A stretch of DNA of 64,000 nt. Source: Pseudomonadota bacterium. GTDB taxonomy: Bacteria > Pseudomonadota > Gammaproteobacteria > Burkholderiales > Burkholderiaceae_B. Shown here piece by piece: positions 51,654-61,695 of this stretch. The number at the start of each line of letters is the position of its first letter. Within the stretch, counting starts at the first letter, position 1. The notes below the pieces were generated by a model. The model was not told where the DNA came from and did not search any database. It saw only the letters and a list, made by a program, of their open reading frames with translations. Where the stretch lies: contig JAEXRL010000030.1 in NCBI GenBank assembly GCA_023440825.1, positions 62,001 to 126,000 on the forward strand. Direction: 5' to 3'. A program made the position numbers and the translations under genes.

Positions 51654-53504
51654 ATGAATCACCAAGCTCTTTCTTCTTTTATCTGGTCGGTAGCAGATTT
51701 GCTGCGTGGCGATTACAAACAGTCCGAATACGGGCGCGTAATTCTTCCTTTTACGGTGTTACGTCGTTTGGATTGTGTTTTGGCTGATACCAAACAGTCG
51801 GTGATAGCCGAATATGCTGCAAAGAAGAATATGCTTGGGCATGAGTCTTTTCTTTACCGAAAATCGGGTCAGAGCTTCTATAACGCGCACGAGTTGGATT
51901 TGCCCACTCTGTTAGGTGACCAGGACCACATCCGCCAAAATCTCTATGCTTACATTCAGGCTTTCTCTCCTGATGCACGCGATATTTTTGAGCGTTTTGA
52001 TTTCTACACGCAGATAGAGCGCTTGGCTAAGGCCAACTTGCTGTATTTGGTTACTGAGAAATTTGCCAATATAGACCTACACCCGAACGTAGTAGATAAC
52101 GCCAGCATGGGTTTGGTGTTTGAAGAGTTAATTCGCAAGTTCGCGGAGATTTCTAATGAAACAGCAGGGGAGCACTTTACTCCTCGTGAAGTTATTCGCC
52201 TCATGGTGAATCTGTTGTTCATTGAAGATGACGATGTGCTCACTCCTGGCAATGCTGTTGTGCGCTCTATCTATGACCCAACAGCAGGTACAGGGGGCAT
52301 GCTATCAGTAGCCGGTGAACACCTGTTAGAGCATAACCCGCAGGCGCGTCTTACCTTGTTTGGCCAAGAGCTCAATGATGAGTCTTATGCCATCTGCAAG
52401 GCCGACATGCTCATCAAGGGCCAGCCTGTGGAAAATATTATCGCGGGCAACACCCTGAGCGAGGATGGCCACAGCCAGCGTAAGTTCGACTATATGCTCT
52501 CTAACCCGCCATTTGGGGTGGAGTGGAAAAAGGTTGAGAAAGAGGTACGGGCTGAACATGCACAAAAAGGTTTTGATGGACGCTTTGGTCCCGGCCTCCC
52601 ACGCGTGTCAGATGGGTCCATGCTGTTTCTGATGCATTTGCTCTCCAAAATGCGGAATGCGAATGATGGTGGCTGTCGCTTTGGCATTGTGCTCAATGGT
52701 TCGCCGTTGTTCACCGGTGGTGCCGGCAGTGGTGAAAGCGAAATCCGCCGTTATGTACTGGAGAATGACCTAGTGGAGGCCATTATTGGCTTGCCTACCG
52801 ACATGTTCTATAACACGGGCATTGCTACCTATGTGTGGATTTTGTCGAACAAGAAGAGCGAAGACCGCAAGGGTCGAGTGCAGTTGATTGATGCCAGCAG
52901 CTTCTGGCAAAAGATGCGCAAGAGCCTGGGCTCCAAGCGCAAGGAGATGAGTGACGAACACATTGCGTTAGTCACCAAACTCTTTGGCGAATTTGTCGAA
53001 GCTGAAATGGTCACGGCTTTTGATGCGGATGGCCAGGCCTTGGGTGAAGCAAAGCTTATCACCAGCGAAGGTAAACCTTTCGAAATCGTCATGCCGCTGC
53101 CTGCTGGCGGCAAGTACAAGCGAGTGCCGATTTCGCGCCTTTTCAAGAATGAAGAGTTTGGCTACACCACTATAACAGTGGAGCGTCCGCTACGTGATGA
53201 GGCTGGCGAAGTGGTACTAGGGACCAAGGGCAAGCAAAAAGGTAAGCCACAGCCCGATAGCGGCCTGCGCGATACTGAGAACGTACCGTTGAGTGCAGAC
53301 ATTCAGGCGTACTTCGAGCGTGAGGTGCTACCACATGCGAAAGATGCTTGGATTGACGAGACTAAGAGTAAGGTAGGCTACGAAATCCCGTTTAATCGCC
53401 ATTTCTATGTGTTTGAACCACCACGTAGTTTGCAGGCGATTGATGCAGAACTGAAAACGGTTTCGGCCAACATCATGAAGATGCTGGAGGAGTTGGCAGA
53501 ATGA
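51654..53504 (+). CDS. hsdM: Type I restriction-modification methyltransferase subunit HsdM
   Basis: N6-adenine methyltransferase of a type I system, 616 aa. The N-terminal helical domain (LSSFIWSVADLLRGDYKQSEYGRVILPFTVLRRLD) precedes the SAM motif I DPTAGTGG at 208-215 and the catalytic NPPF at 284-287. The long C-terminal region (KKVEKEVRAEHAQKGF, then REVLPHAKDAWIDETKSKVGYEIPFNRHFY) is usual for this subclass. Its ATGA overlap with hsdS shows translational coupling. With HsdS it methylates the specific site; with HsdR it cuts unmodified DNA. Confidence 0.96.
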   Translation: MNHQALSSFIWSVADLLRGDYKQSEYGRVILPFTVLRRLDCVLADTKQSVIAEYAAKKNMLGHESFLYRKSGQSFYNAHELDLPTLLGDQDHIRQNLYAYIQAFSPDARDIFERFDFYTQIERLAKANLLYLVTEKFANIDLHPNVVDNASMGLVFEELIRKFAEISNETAGEHFTPREVIRLMVNLLFIEDDDVLTPGNAVVRSIYDPTAGTGGMLSVAGEHLLEHNPQARLTLFGQELNDESYAICKADMLIKGQPVENIIAGNTLSEDGHSQRKFDYMLSNPPFGVEWKKVEKEVRAEHAQKGFDGRFGPGLPRVSDGSMLFLMHLLSKMRNANDGGCRFGIVLNGSPLFTGGAGSGESEIRRYVLENDLVEAIIGLPTDMFYNTGIATYVWILSNKKSEDRKGRVQLIDASSFWQKMRKSLGSKRKEMSDEHIALVTKLFGEFVEAEMVTAFDADGQALGEAKLITSEGKPFEIVMPLPAGGKYKRVPISRLFKNEEFGYTTITVERPLRDEAGEVVLGTKGKQKGKPQPDSGLRDTENVPLSADIQAYFEREVLPHAKDAWIDETKSKVGYEIPFNRHFYVFEPPRSLQAIDAELKTVSANIMKMLEELAE

Positions 53505-54844
53505 GTTTGCCGAGATATGCAGAATATAAAGATAGCGGAGTCGATTGGCTTGAACGTGTACCTGCTCACTGGGAAACTGTGAGCCTCAAGTGGGTCTGTC
53601 AGCGCTACTCAGGGGGAACACCAGACAAAAAACGGTTGGACTTCTGGGAGGAAGGAACCATCCCTTGGCTAAATTCGGGCGCGGTCAATGACGGTCGCAT
53701 TTACGAAGCTTCGGCATTCATTACGCAAGCAGCCTTCGAGAGTAGTAGTGCGAAATGGATTCCCCCAAAAGCGCTTCTTATGGCTCTCGCCGGGCAAGGC
53801 AAAACCAAAGGAATGGTTGCTCAATTGATGTTCCCAGCAACCTGTAATCAGTCAATGGCAGCGATTGTTCCAAGTGACCGAACCGATGCAAGGTGCTTGT
53901 ACTGGTGGCTTGTTAGCAATTACCAGAATATCCGAAACATGGCCGGCGGAGACCTCCGCGATGGACTGAATTTGGACTTGCTTGGAGCGATACCGTGCCC
54001 TTTGCCCCCGCTAGATGAGCAAACAAATATCTCCACTTTTCTTGACCGAGAAACAGCCAAAATCGACACGCTGATTGCCGAACAGGAAAAGCTTATTGCG
54101 CTGTTAGCCGAAAAGCGCCAAGCCACTATTTCTCATGCTGTCACCCGTGGCCTTAATCCTGATGTACCGATGAAGGACTCTGGAGTGGATTGGTTGGGTG
54201 AGATTCCGGAACATTGGCAGCTCATCCGACTCAAGTTTGTAGTTCAGTCTATTGAACAGGGATGGAGCCCGCAGTGTGAAAATTTTCCAGTTGAGTTCCA
54301 AGATGAATGGGGTGTACTTAAAATTGGCTGCGTCAATGGTGGTGTGTTTCAGTCATCCGAAAACAAAAAACTGCCGCCGGAGCTTGAGCCTCGACCAGAG
54401 TATGCACTCAAAAAAGGGGATTTGCTGATTTCGAGGGCCAATACACGCGAGTTGGTCGGTAGCGCTGCGGTAGTGCCAAGTGATTTCGATAATCTGATGT
54501 TGTGCGACAAGCTATATCGCTTGCGTTTGGTTGAGAGCAAATGTTCTCCTATGTTCATCGCGGCCTATCTGGGCACACCCGAAGCTAGGTCGCAAATTGA
54601 GCTGGCTGCTACTGGCGCAAGTAGTTCAATGCTTAACATCGGGCAGTCTGTAATTATGGACATGCTTGTGCCATTGCCAGCGATTGATGAGCAACGAGTC
54701 ATCACAGCATTCATTGCCCGAGAGTCTGCAAGGCTAGTTGGATTGATGGGTGATTCTAAGCTGGTAGTTGAGCTGCTCAAAGAGCGTCGCTCCGCTCTCA
54801 TCGCAGCCGCCGTCACGGGCCAAATCGACGTGCGTAACACTTGA
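53501..54844 (+). CDS. hsdS: Type I restriction-modification specificity subunit HsdS
   Basis: A 447-aa specificity protein with two target-recognition domains. Each half starts with a similar block, KDSGVDWLERVPAHW at residue 10 and KDSGVDWLGEIPEHW at 225, and ends with a coiled coil (TAKIDTLIAEQEKLIALLAEKR and the C-terminal VVELLKERRSALI). The two halves recognise a bipartite site; the sequence itself cannot be predicted by eye. The near-identical start blocks could allow domain shuffling. Overlaps hsdM by 4 bp; the next gene starts 25 bp later. Confidence 0.95.
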   Translation: MSLPRYAEYKDSGVDWLERVPAHWETVSLKWVCQRYSGGTPDKKRLDFWEEGTIPWLNSGAVNDGRIYEASAFITQAAFESSSAKWIPPKALLMALAGQGKTKGMVAQLMFPATCNQSMAAIVPSDRTDARCLYWWLVSNYQNIRNMAGGDLRDGLNLDLLGAIPCPLPPLDEQTNISTFLDRETAKIDTLIAEQEKLIALLAEKRQATISHAVTRGLNPDVPMKDSGVDWLGEIPEHWQLIRLKFVVQSIEQGWSPQCENFPVEFQDEWGVLKIGCVNGGVFQSSENKKLPPELEPRPEYALKKGDLLISRANTRELVGSAAVVPSDFDNLMLCDKLYRLRLVESKCSPMFIAAYLGTPEARSQIELAATGASSSMLNIGQSVIMDMLVPLPAIDEQRVITAFIARESARLVGLMGDSKLVVELLKERRSALIAAAVTGQIDVRNT

Positions 54845-54869
54845 AAAAGAAAAAATTAGGGAGGAAGTT

Positions 54870-56987
54870 ATGTCTCACACGCTCACCGCCAAGGAACAGT
54901 CGCTTGCTAAAATTTTTAGCGATGACTACGTCTTTACGATTCCAGGCTATCAACGGCCATATTCTTGGGGACGAGACCAGACGCAGGAGTTGCTTGACGA
55001 CTTATTGGGTGCGTTGGCGGTAACTCCTGCACAGCTCAGTGATGCCGCCCCGTACTTCCTTGGCAGTATTGTGCTTATTAAGGGGGAAGCCTCGCCAGAA
55101 GCGACGGTGGTGGATGGTCAGCAGCGTTTGACGACTTTGACTTTGTTGCTATCGGCCATTAGAGCCACGGTCAGCGATGTTGACATGCAGAAGGACATTA
55201 CCAGCTGCATATATGAAAAAGGTAGCTTGGTAAAAGGTACTCAAGCGCGCTACCGTCTATCGCTGCGTGAGCGAGACCGTGATTTTTTCCGTCAGTATGT
55301 GCAGCACGAAAATGGCCTGCAAAGGCTGGCCCAACTCAATACCGTTCTGCCTGATGCTCAGTTGCGCTTGAGCGAGAATGCGCAGTTGTTTATGAATGGG
55401 CTTGCCAATCTTTCACAAGATGAATTGGTGCGGCTCGTGCAATTCATCATTACCCGTTGCTATCTGGTAACAGTAGCTACGCCAGATTTGGATTCCGCAT
55501 ACAGAATCTTTGGTGTGCTCAATAGCCGTGGTTTGGACCTCAGTGCAACCGATATCCTTAAGGCAGAAATCATCGGTGGAGTTGAATATAAGTTGCGGGA
55601 GCTTTACACAGAAAAGTGGGAAGACGAAGAGGAAGAGTTGGGGCGTGATGAGTTTAATGAACTGTTTAGTCATATTCGCATGGTTTACCGAAAAGCCAAG
55701 CCGCAGAGTACTTTGCTGAAGGAGTTTAAGGAGCATGTAACCCCAACGAAGCAGCCCACACTCTTTGTGGATAACGTGCTATTGCCAATGGCGCAAGCCT
55801 TAAAAGAATTGCGAGATGCTGACTATGCGAGTCAGTACCATGCCGAGCAGGTGAACGAGCATCTGCGCTGGTTAAACAGGTTGGAGTTTAAAGATTGGAT
55901 ACCTCCTGCGCTGGCGTTTTTCGTCAAACATCGCCAGCAGCCAGATGTTGTCCTGACTTTTTTCAGAGACCTGGAACGGTTGGCGTATTCGTTACTGGTT
56001 CGCAAAGCTGGCGTTAATGAGCGAATAGAGCGTTTCTCTGCGCTGACAGCAGCAGTTCAAGCGGGCAGCGACCTTGTTGCTCTAACGTCACCTCTGCAGC
56101 TTTCTCCTGAGGAACAGCAACAAGTTTTCGATGCTCTGAGTGGTCCGTTGTACGAAACGCACTCTTCTCGAGCACTAGCTTTGTTGCTGCTTAGACTCGA
56201 CCGCTTGTTGTCAGATGGTAGTGCCCAATATCAGCATGATGTAGTTTCGGTGGAGCATGTGATGCCACAACAGCCTGCGCCTAATAGTCAGTGGCTGAGT
56301 TGGCTATCTGAGCAGAGTTCGCATCAACTCTGGGTACACCGTCTTGGCAATCTGGCTTTGTTGAGCCGGAGAAAGAACAGCTCTGCTAGCAATCGTGACT
56401 TTGAATGGAAAAAGTCATCGTATTTTACTAAGGAGGGTGTGTCCGCGTTTGCTCTGACTACACAAGTGCTTCAGCATGACGAATGGACAGACTCAGTCAT
56501 GCAACAGCGACAAGATGTAATGCTTTCAAAGTTGGAGGCTCACTGGCGGCTTCAGGGGCGTATGAGTAAAGCTGCAATTGCGGAAGCTATGCTGGCACAG
56601 CTTGGAGAGGCTGGAGATGCTGTTGTGTTTGAACTGGAAAGTGCCCGGCACGGACTGGCGGCCATAGCTAAGGAAAGTGGGAACGCATTTGTGGTGATGG
56701 CGGGCTCTCAAGCCAAGTTGGATTGGTCTGGGCAACCACACTCTTATCTCCAGTTGCGCGAGGAGCTTCTCAATTCAGGAGCTTTAACACTGTCTGAGGA
56801 TGGTACACATTTAGTGTTCTCTGAAGATATTGATTTCAGAAGTCCAAGCGCGGCATCCGCTACTGTTTTTGGGCGGACAGACAATGGTCGTAACTCCTGG
56901 CGGCTCAAAGGCACGTCGATTACATATGCAGCATGGCAAGACAACTTGCCGGTTAATCAGCTAGTAACAGGCCGTTCGGAGGTGTAA
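54870..56987 (+). CDS. DUF262/DUF1524 (GmrSD-like) nuclease with DUF4357 tail
   Basis: A 705-aa protein. N-terminal DUF262 (ParB/Srx-like NTPase) shows PGYQRPYSWGRDQ at 25-37 and the DGQQRLTTL motif at 82-90. Further on, DUF1524 carries an HNH-like site: VEHVMPQQ with H463, then HRLGNLALLSRRKN and NRDFEWKK. The end matches DUF4357 (SPSAASATVFGRTDNGRNSW). This combination resembles GmrSD/BrxU type IV enzymes that cut modified phage DNA. The start at 54870 follows GGGAGGAAG; an upstream in-frame start inside hsdS is rejected. Cotranscribed between hsdS and hsdR (2-bp gap). Confidence 0.88.
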   Translation: MSHTLTAKEQSLAKIFSDDYVFTIPGYQRPYSWGRDQTQELLDDLLGALAVTPAQLSDAAPYFLGSIVLIKGEASPEATVVDGQQRLTTLTLLLSAIRATVSDVDMQKDITSCIYEKGSLVKGTQARYRLSLRERDRDFFRQYVQHENGLQRLAQLNTVLPDAQLRLSENAQLFMNGLANLSQDELVRLVQFIITRCYLVTVATPDLDSAYRIFGVLNSRGLDLSATDILKAEIIGGVEYKLRELYTEKWEDEEEELGRDEFNELFSHIRMVYRKAKPQSTLLKEFKEHVTPTKQPTLFVDNVLLPMAQALKELRDADYASQYHAEQVNEHLRWLNRLEFKDWIPPALAFFVKHRQQPDVVLTFFRDLERLAYSLLVRKAGVNERIERFSALTAAVQAGSDLVALTSPLQLSPEEQQQVFDALSGPLYETHSSRALALLLLRLDRLLSDGSAQYQHDVVSVEHVMPQQPAPNSQWLSWLSEQSSHQLWVHRLGNLALLSRRKNSSASNRDFEWKKSSYFTKEGVSAFALTTQVLQHDEWTDSVMQQRQDVMLSKLEAHWRLQGRMSKAAIAEAMLAQLGEAGDAVVFELESARHGLAAIAKESGNAFVVMAGSQAKLDWSGQPHSYLQLREELLNSGALTLSEDGTHLVFSEDIDFRSPSAASATVFGRTDNGRNSWRLKGTSITYAAWQDNLPVNQLVTGRSEV

Positions 56988-56989
56988 AC

Positions 56990-59900
56990 ATGTCGTTGCA
57001 CCAAGAAATGCACTTTGAAGACGAAATCTGTGCTCACCTCGCTGCCTGCGGTTGGGAGTATAAAGAAGGCGAAGCAACGCAGTTTGACCAAGCGCACGGT
57101 TTGTTTATGCCGGACTTGCTGGCATGGGTTGAGCAAACGCAGTCAGACAGCTTCCAGAGATTAACTAAGACTCACGGTGCCTCTTTGCCCAAAATATTGG
57201 CTGAGCGAGTGCGTAAAAGCTTGAACGAACGCGGCACGCTGGAAGTGTTGCGTCGTGGTGTGGAGATGCTAGGGCTGAGAGCACCGCTTGAGTTGGCGCA
57301 GTTCAAGCCCGCATTAGCCTTGAATCCTAAGATTAAAGCGGATTACCAAGCCAACCGTTTGCGTGTTGTACGCCAGGTGCGCCATTCGCCCAATCGCCCC
57401 AAAGACGAACTGGACTTAGTGCTGTTTCTAAATGGCATTGCAGTAGCTACGGCGGAGCTCAAAAGCAATTTCACTCAAAGTGTGCAGGACGCCGTAGACC
57501 AGTATCGTTTTGACCGCGTTCCTCATCCCAAGGGTGGAGTACAGGAACCCGTGTTGGGCTTTCCTGGTGGGGCACTTGTGCACTTCGCGGTAAGCCAGAG
57601 CGAGGTAATGATGTGTACTCGCCTAGCAGGTCCCGATTCTGTGTTCTTGCCATTCAATAGGGGTAATGATGGTGCCGCTGGCAATGCCCCTAATCCCGAT
57701 GGCTTTGCCACTGCTTATCTGTGGGAAGAGGTTTGGCAACGAGATAGCTGGTTGGACATTCTGCATCGCTATTTAGTGTGTAAGCGAGACGATAAAAAGC
57801 AGCCCGAATTCTATATCTTCCCGCGTTATCACCAGCTTGATGCCACTCGTAAGCTGGTGGAAGACATCAAGACTCAAGGCGCAGGTCAGCGCTACTTGAT
57901 TCAACACTCTGCAGGTTCGGGTAAGACCAATTCGATTGCTTGGTCTGCGCACTTCCTGGCAGACCTTCACGATGCTCATAACCAGAAGGTGTTTGATAGC
58001 GTCCTGGTAGTGAGCGACCGCACGGTGCTGGATGCTCAGCTCAAAGAGGCGGTGTTTGAGTTGGAGCGGAATCATGGTGTGGTGGCCAGCATTACCAATG
58101 ACCGCGGTAGCAAGAGCTCGGCGCTCAAAGAGGCTTTGGCAGACGGTAAAAAAATCATTGTATGCACCATTCAAACCTTTCCTGCAGCCATGAGGGCGGC
58201 GCAAGAGCTAGCCACAACCGAAGGCCGCCAATTTGCTGTGATTGCCGACGAAGCCCATAGCTCTCAAACAGGTGAAGCAGCCTCGAAGCTCAAGTTGTTG
58301 CTTTCTGCTCAGGAATGGGCAGACCTTCAAGATGGTGGAGAGGTGGACAGCGAAGTGCTACTGGCGGCACAGATGGAGGCAACAGCTGGTGCTAAAGGGC
58401 TAACCTACATTGCTTTCACAGCGACTCCCAAAAGCAAAACGCTAGAGTTGTTTGGCCGTAAAGATGAGGAAGGTAAGCCTCAGCCTTTCCATGTTTATTC
58501 AATGCGCCAAGCGATTGAGGAAGGCTTTATCCTGGATGTGCTGCAGAATTACACCAGCTACAAGCTTGCCTTCAAGCTTGCACATGACGGCCAAGATTGG
58601 GACGAACAGGAGGTTGAACGCAGTGCAGCCATGAAGGGGCTAATGCAGTGGGTGCGCCTGCATCCCTACAACATTGCTAGCAAAGTGCAGATTGTGGTGG
58701 AGCACTATCGGGAGAACGTACAACAACTGCTAGATGGTCGAGCTAAGGCCATGATTGTGGTGGGGAGCCGTAAGGAAGCGGTACGTTGGCAAAAGGCTAT
58801 CAGGGCCTATATTCAACGGCAAAACTACCCGCTGGGCGTGTTAGTAGCCTTCTCGGGGGAGGTTAATGACCCTGAAAGCTTTCCTGAGGCGGTAACTGAG
58901 AATAGTAGAGAACTAAACCCCAGTTTACGAGGGCGTGATATTCGAGAGGTCTTCAACGAGCCGGACTACCACTTGCTGCTCGTGGCAAACAAGTTTCAGA
59001 CAGGTTTTGACCAACCGCTGCTATGCGGAATGTATGTAGACAAGATGCTAGGCGGTATCCAGGCGGTTCAAACGCTGTCGCGGCTGAATCGCTCCTACAA
59101 CAAGGCTGGGTTCGTAAAAGATACAACCTATGTTTTGGACTTTGTGAATGAGCCTGCGGAAGTTCTTAAGGCTTTTAAGACATATTACGAAACGGCTGAG
59201 TTAGAGGCAACAACAGACCCGCACTTGGTCTATGACTTGCGTGCCAAGTTGGATAGCATGGGCTACTACGACGACTTTGAGGTTGAACGTGTAGTGAAGG
59301 TGGAGTTAGACCCCAAAGGCACACAAAAACAGCTAGACGCTGCTATTGCGCCTGTAGCCGACCGTTTACTGAAAAAGTACAAGGCGGCCATGCAAGACCG
59401 ACAGGTTGCACAGGAGCAGGAAGATGCAAAAGCGGTTCAAGCCGCTCAAGACCAAATGGAAGCACTTGTACTGTTCAAAGGCGACTTGGGTGCTTACATA
59501 CGTCTGTACGCATTCTTGGGGCAAATTTTTGACTACGGCAATACGGATATTGAAAAGCGCTTTATATTCTACAAGCGTTTACTGCCGTTATTAGAGTTTG
59601 GGCGCGAGCGAGATACAGTGGACCTGTCTAAGGTCAAGTTGACGCATCACACGTTAAAAAATCAAGGCAGGCAAGCTTTAAACTTGAATGCTGACGGCAG
59701 CTATAAGCTGCCGCCACTGGATGCCATGGGCACAGGTAGCGTGCAGGAGAAGCAAAAGGATTATCTCTCTGAAATTATTGAGAAGGTAAATGGTTTGTTT
59801 GAAGGGGAAGTTAGCGATGCGGACCAACTGCAGTATGTAAACGGCGTGCTTAAAAATAAGCTGTTGGAGGATGATGCATTGATTCAACAATCAGCTAACA

Positions 59901-60103
59901 ACAGCAGAGAGCAATTTAATAGTTCTCCGGACCTGCGTAATGCTCTACGCAACGCCATTATGGACGCTTGGGATGCCCATCAGTTGATGAGTAGTCAAGC
60001 GCTGGGCTCTGAACGAGTATTTGAGGGTTTGCTAGATACCTTACTGGGGCCAGCGCAGTTGTATGAGTCGCTTCAGGCGTTGTCACGAGAGCGAAGGGTT
60101 TGA
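56990..60103 (+). CDS. hsdR: Type I restriction endonuclease subunit HsdR
   Basis: Motor and nuclease subunit, 1037 aa. N-terminal PD-(D/E)xK nuclease with DLVLFLNGIAVATAELKSN (Asp...Glu-x-Lys), then the SF2 helicase: Walker A GSGKT at 309-313, DEAH at 420-423 (VIADEAHSSQTG), IAFTATP motif III and QTGFDQPLL and QTLSRLNR motif VI. ATP-driven translocation ends with cutting when HsdS finds an unmethylated site. It is the last core gene of the operon; the downstream membrane gene is 102 bp away. Confidence 0.96.
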   Translation: MSLHQEMHFEDEICAHLAACGWEYKEGEATQFDQAHGLFMPDLLAWVEQTQSDSFQRLTKTHGASLPKILAERVRKSLNERGTLEVLRRGVEMLGLRAPLELAQFKPALALNPKIKADYQANRLRVVRQVRHSPNRPKDELDLVLFLNGIAVATAELKSNFTQSVQDAVDQYRFDRVPHPKGGVQEPVLGFPGGALVHFAVSQSEVMMCTRLAGPDSVFLPFNRGNDGAAGNAPNPDGFATAYLWEEVWQRDSWLDILHRYLVCKRDDKKQPEFYIFPRYHQLDATRKLVEDIKTQGAGQRYLIQHSAGSGKTNSIAWSAHFLADLHDAHNQKVFDSVLVVSDRTVLDAQLKEAVFELERNHGVVASITNDRGSKSSALKEALADGKKIIVCTIQTFPAAMRAAQELATTEGRQFAVIADEAHSSQTGEAASKLKLLLSAQEWADLQDGGEVDSEVLLAAQMEATAGAKGLTYIAFTATPKSKTLELFGRKDEEGKPQPFHVYSMRQAIEEGFILDVLQNYTSYKLAFKLAHDGQDWDEQEVERSAAMKGLMQWVRLHPYNIASKVQIVVEHYRENVQQLLDGRAKAMIVVGSRKEAVRWQKAIRAYIQRQNYPLGVLVAFSGEVNDPESFPEAVTENSRELNPSLRGRDIREVFNEPDYHLLLVANKFQTGFDQPLLCGMYVDKMLGGIQAVQTLSRLNRSYNKAGFVKDTTYVLDFVNEPAEVLKAFKTYYETAELEATTDPHLVYDLRAKLDSMGYYDDFEVERVVKVELDPKGTQKQLDAAIAPVADRLLKKYKAAMQDRQVAQEQEDAKAVQAAQDQMEALVLFKGDLGAYIRLYAFLGQIFDYGNTDIEKRFIFYKRLLPLLEFGRERDTVDLSKVKLTHHTLKNQGRQALNLNADGSYKLPPLDAMGTGSVQEKQKDYLSEIIEKVNGLFEGEVSDADQLQYVNGVLKNKLLEDDALIQQSANNSREQFNSSPDLRNALRNAIMDAWDAHQLMSSQALGSERVFEGLLDTLLGPAQLYESLQALSRERRV

Positions 60104-60205
60104 TGTGGTTTCGTAGCTGCTGAATACTGATTGCCTGGAGGGGAAGGGCTTGAGTGTGTTTTAGGTCCTTGAGGGTTGTTTGATAAAAAAATGAGAATAT
60201 AAACG

Positions 60206-61654
60206 ATGCACGTTAGGATTGAAAAAACGCTAGGGCTGAATAAAAAAACACAGGACTCCTGGTTGGATGTCTATTCTAAAATTCTGCTGGGTGGCTTACC
60301 CCTTGATAAGCCATATGATGTATTGCAAGAGTGTTCAGTAGGTGAAGTTAATGAGCGTTTGATAGCAACTTTTCTCTTAGTGGATAGCTTGCGAAGCATT
60401 GAGGATGCTGCAGCTGCTTTAGTAACCCCTCGTTTGAAAGCTGTTGATGAGATGTTGAATCAAATTCTTCAACAGTGCCAGTCTTTACTAAGTCAAGCTG
60501 CTGAGTTTTCAGAGGGGTTTTCTCTGAACGACCCGGGTGGAAACTTACAGCTTCAAGTAATGGTCGGGGGGAGCGCTGCTTCCAGTTGGGGTTTGCATGC
60601 TGCGTTGCCAACAATTGGTAAACAACAGATGACTTTGTTCGACCAAATGACGTTGGCGTTGCGGTTTCGTCGATATAAAGGTGTTGGTCTCTTTTTGGAA
60701 AAATCGAGAGAGCTGCAGTTGTTAGCACAGGAATTAGCTAACTTGGTGAGCGAAAGCAAGCCTCTAGCGAAAGAGCTAATGGATTTACGAGATTCAGCAA
60801 AGATAGCATTAGAAGAGTCTGAGTCAGAGCAGAAAAAATCTACTGTATTTCGGGAGGAGCTTGAGGAGATGGTTCCTATCGCACAAAGTAAAGTAGATGA
60901 GATAGAGGCAAAGCTTGCACGCACCAAGGAAATAACCAAAACATCTGATGCTCTCGAAATAAAGGTGAGCGAATATGATTCTTCATTTTCAGCATTTCAA
61001 GAGTCACTAGATAGCCGAGTCAGTGCTCATCAGAGGTTCGAACAGGATGCTAAGGATGTAAAAGTACAGTTGGAGGAAAGAAGGGCTGAGATAGATAGGC
61101 TTATTGAAAAGTCTGACTCTATGATTAAAGGAGCAACTTCGGCTGGGTTGGCAACTAGTTTGGACGAAACCCGTGCGGCATACGAAAAGAGATTGCGTTG
61201 GACCGGTTGGGGGTTCTTGGCTTCAACTGTAATACTCTTTATGTGTGCACTTCCTATCGTCGTTCAGCTTGTCCCAGGGCCATGGCAGGCTTGGTTTACT
61301 GATATTAATAATAACGGAGTAGACCCATGGCTTTCTATGCTCGGGAAAATAATAATTTTGCTACCAGCAACTTGGGCTACTGCTTTTTTTGCAGGCAATT
61401 ACGCGGAGCTTTTCCATTTATCTAGGGAGTATGCCCATAAGGCGGCAATGGCAAAGGCAGTAGATGGCTTTAAGCGTGAGGCACCGGAATATAAAGAAGA
61501 GATTGTTGCGGGAGTTTTCATGGAGATTAGAGACAACCCTGGCTCTCGCAAGAGTCCAGAGGCTGCTTCTCCCCAAAATCCGCTCAGTAAGCGTATTTTG
61601 GAACGACTGCTGGATGCTATTAAGTCTAAACCCTCTGATTCCACGAAAACCTAA
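60206..61654 (+). CDS. Coiled-coil membrane protein of unknown function
   Basis: A 482-aa protein I cannot place in a named family with confidence. Residues about 1-150 are mixed, 160-310 a long charged coiled coil (ELANLVSESKPLAKEL, then VDEIEAKLARTKE), followed by two membrane helices near 333-356 and 376-397 separated by a short WFTDINNNGVDPWL loop, and a soluble C-terminal tail containing REYAHKAAMAKAVDGFKREAP. Location directly after hsdR suggests an accessory defence role such as an abortive-infection membrane effector (inference). The upstream ribosome site is weak, so the start may differ. Confidence 0.7.
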   Translation: MHVRIEKTLGLNKKTQDSWLDVYSKILLGGLPLDKPYDVLQECSVGEVNERLIATFLLVDSLRSIEDAAAALVTPRLKAVDEMLNQILQQCQSLLSQAAEFSEGFSLNDPGGNLQLQVMVGGSAASSWGLHAALPTIGKQQMTLFDQMTLALRFRRYKGVGLFLEKSRELQLLAQELANLVSESKPLAKELMDLRDSAKIALEESESEQKKSTVFREELEEMVPIAQSKVDEIEAKLARTKEITKTSDALEIKVSEYDSSFSAFQESLDSRVSAHQRFEQDAKDVKVQLEERRAEIDRLIEKSDSMIKGATSAGLATSLDETRAAYEKRLRWTGWGFLASTVILFMCALPIVVQLVPGPWQAWFTDINNNGVDPWLSMLGKIIILLPATWATAFFAGNYAELFHLSREYAHKAAMAKAVDGFKREAPEYKEEIVAGVFMEIRDNPGSRKSPEAASPQNPLSKRILERLLDAIKSKPSDSTKT

Positions 61655-61695
61655 CTAGGATGGAGAGCTCATTTTGCTCGATATTTAAGAGCTGT

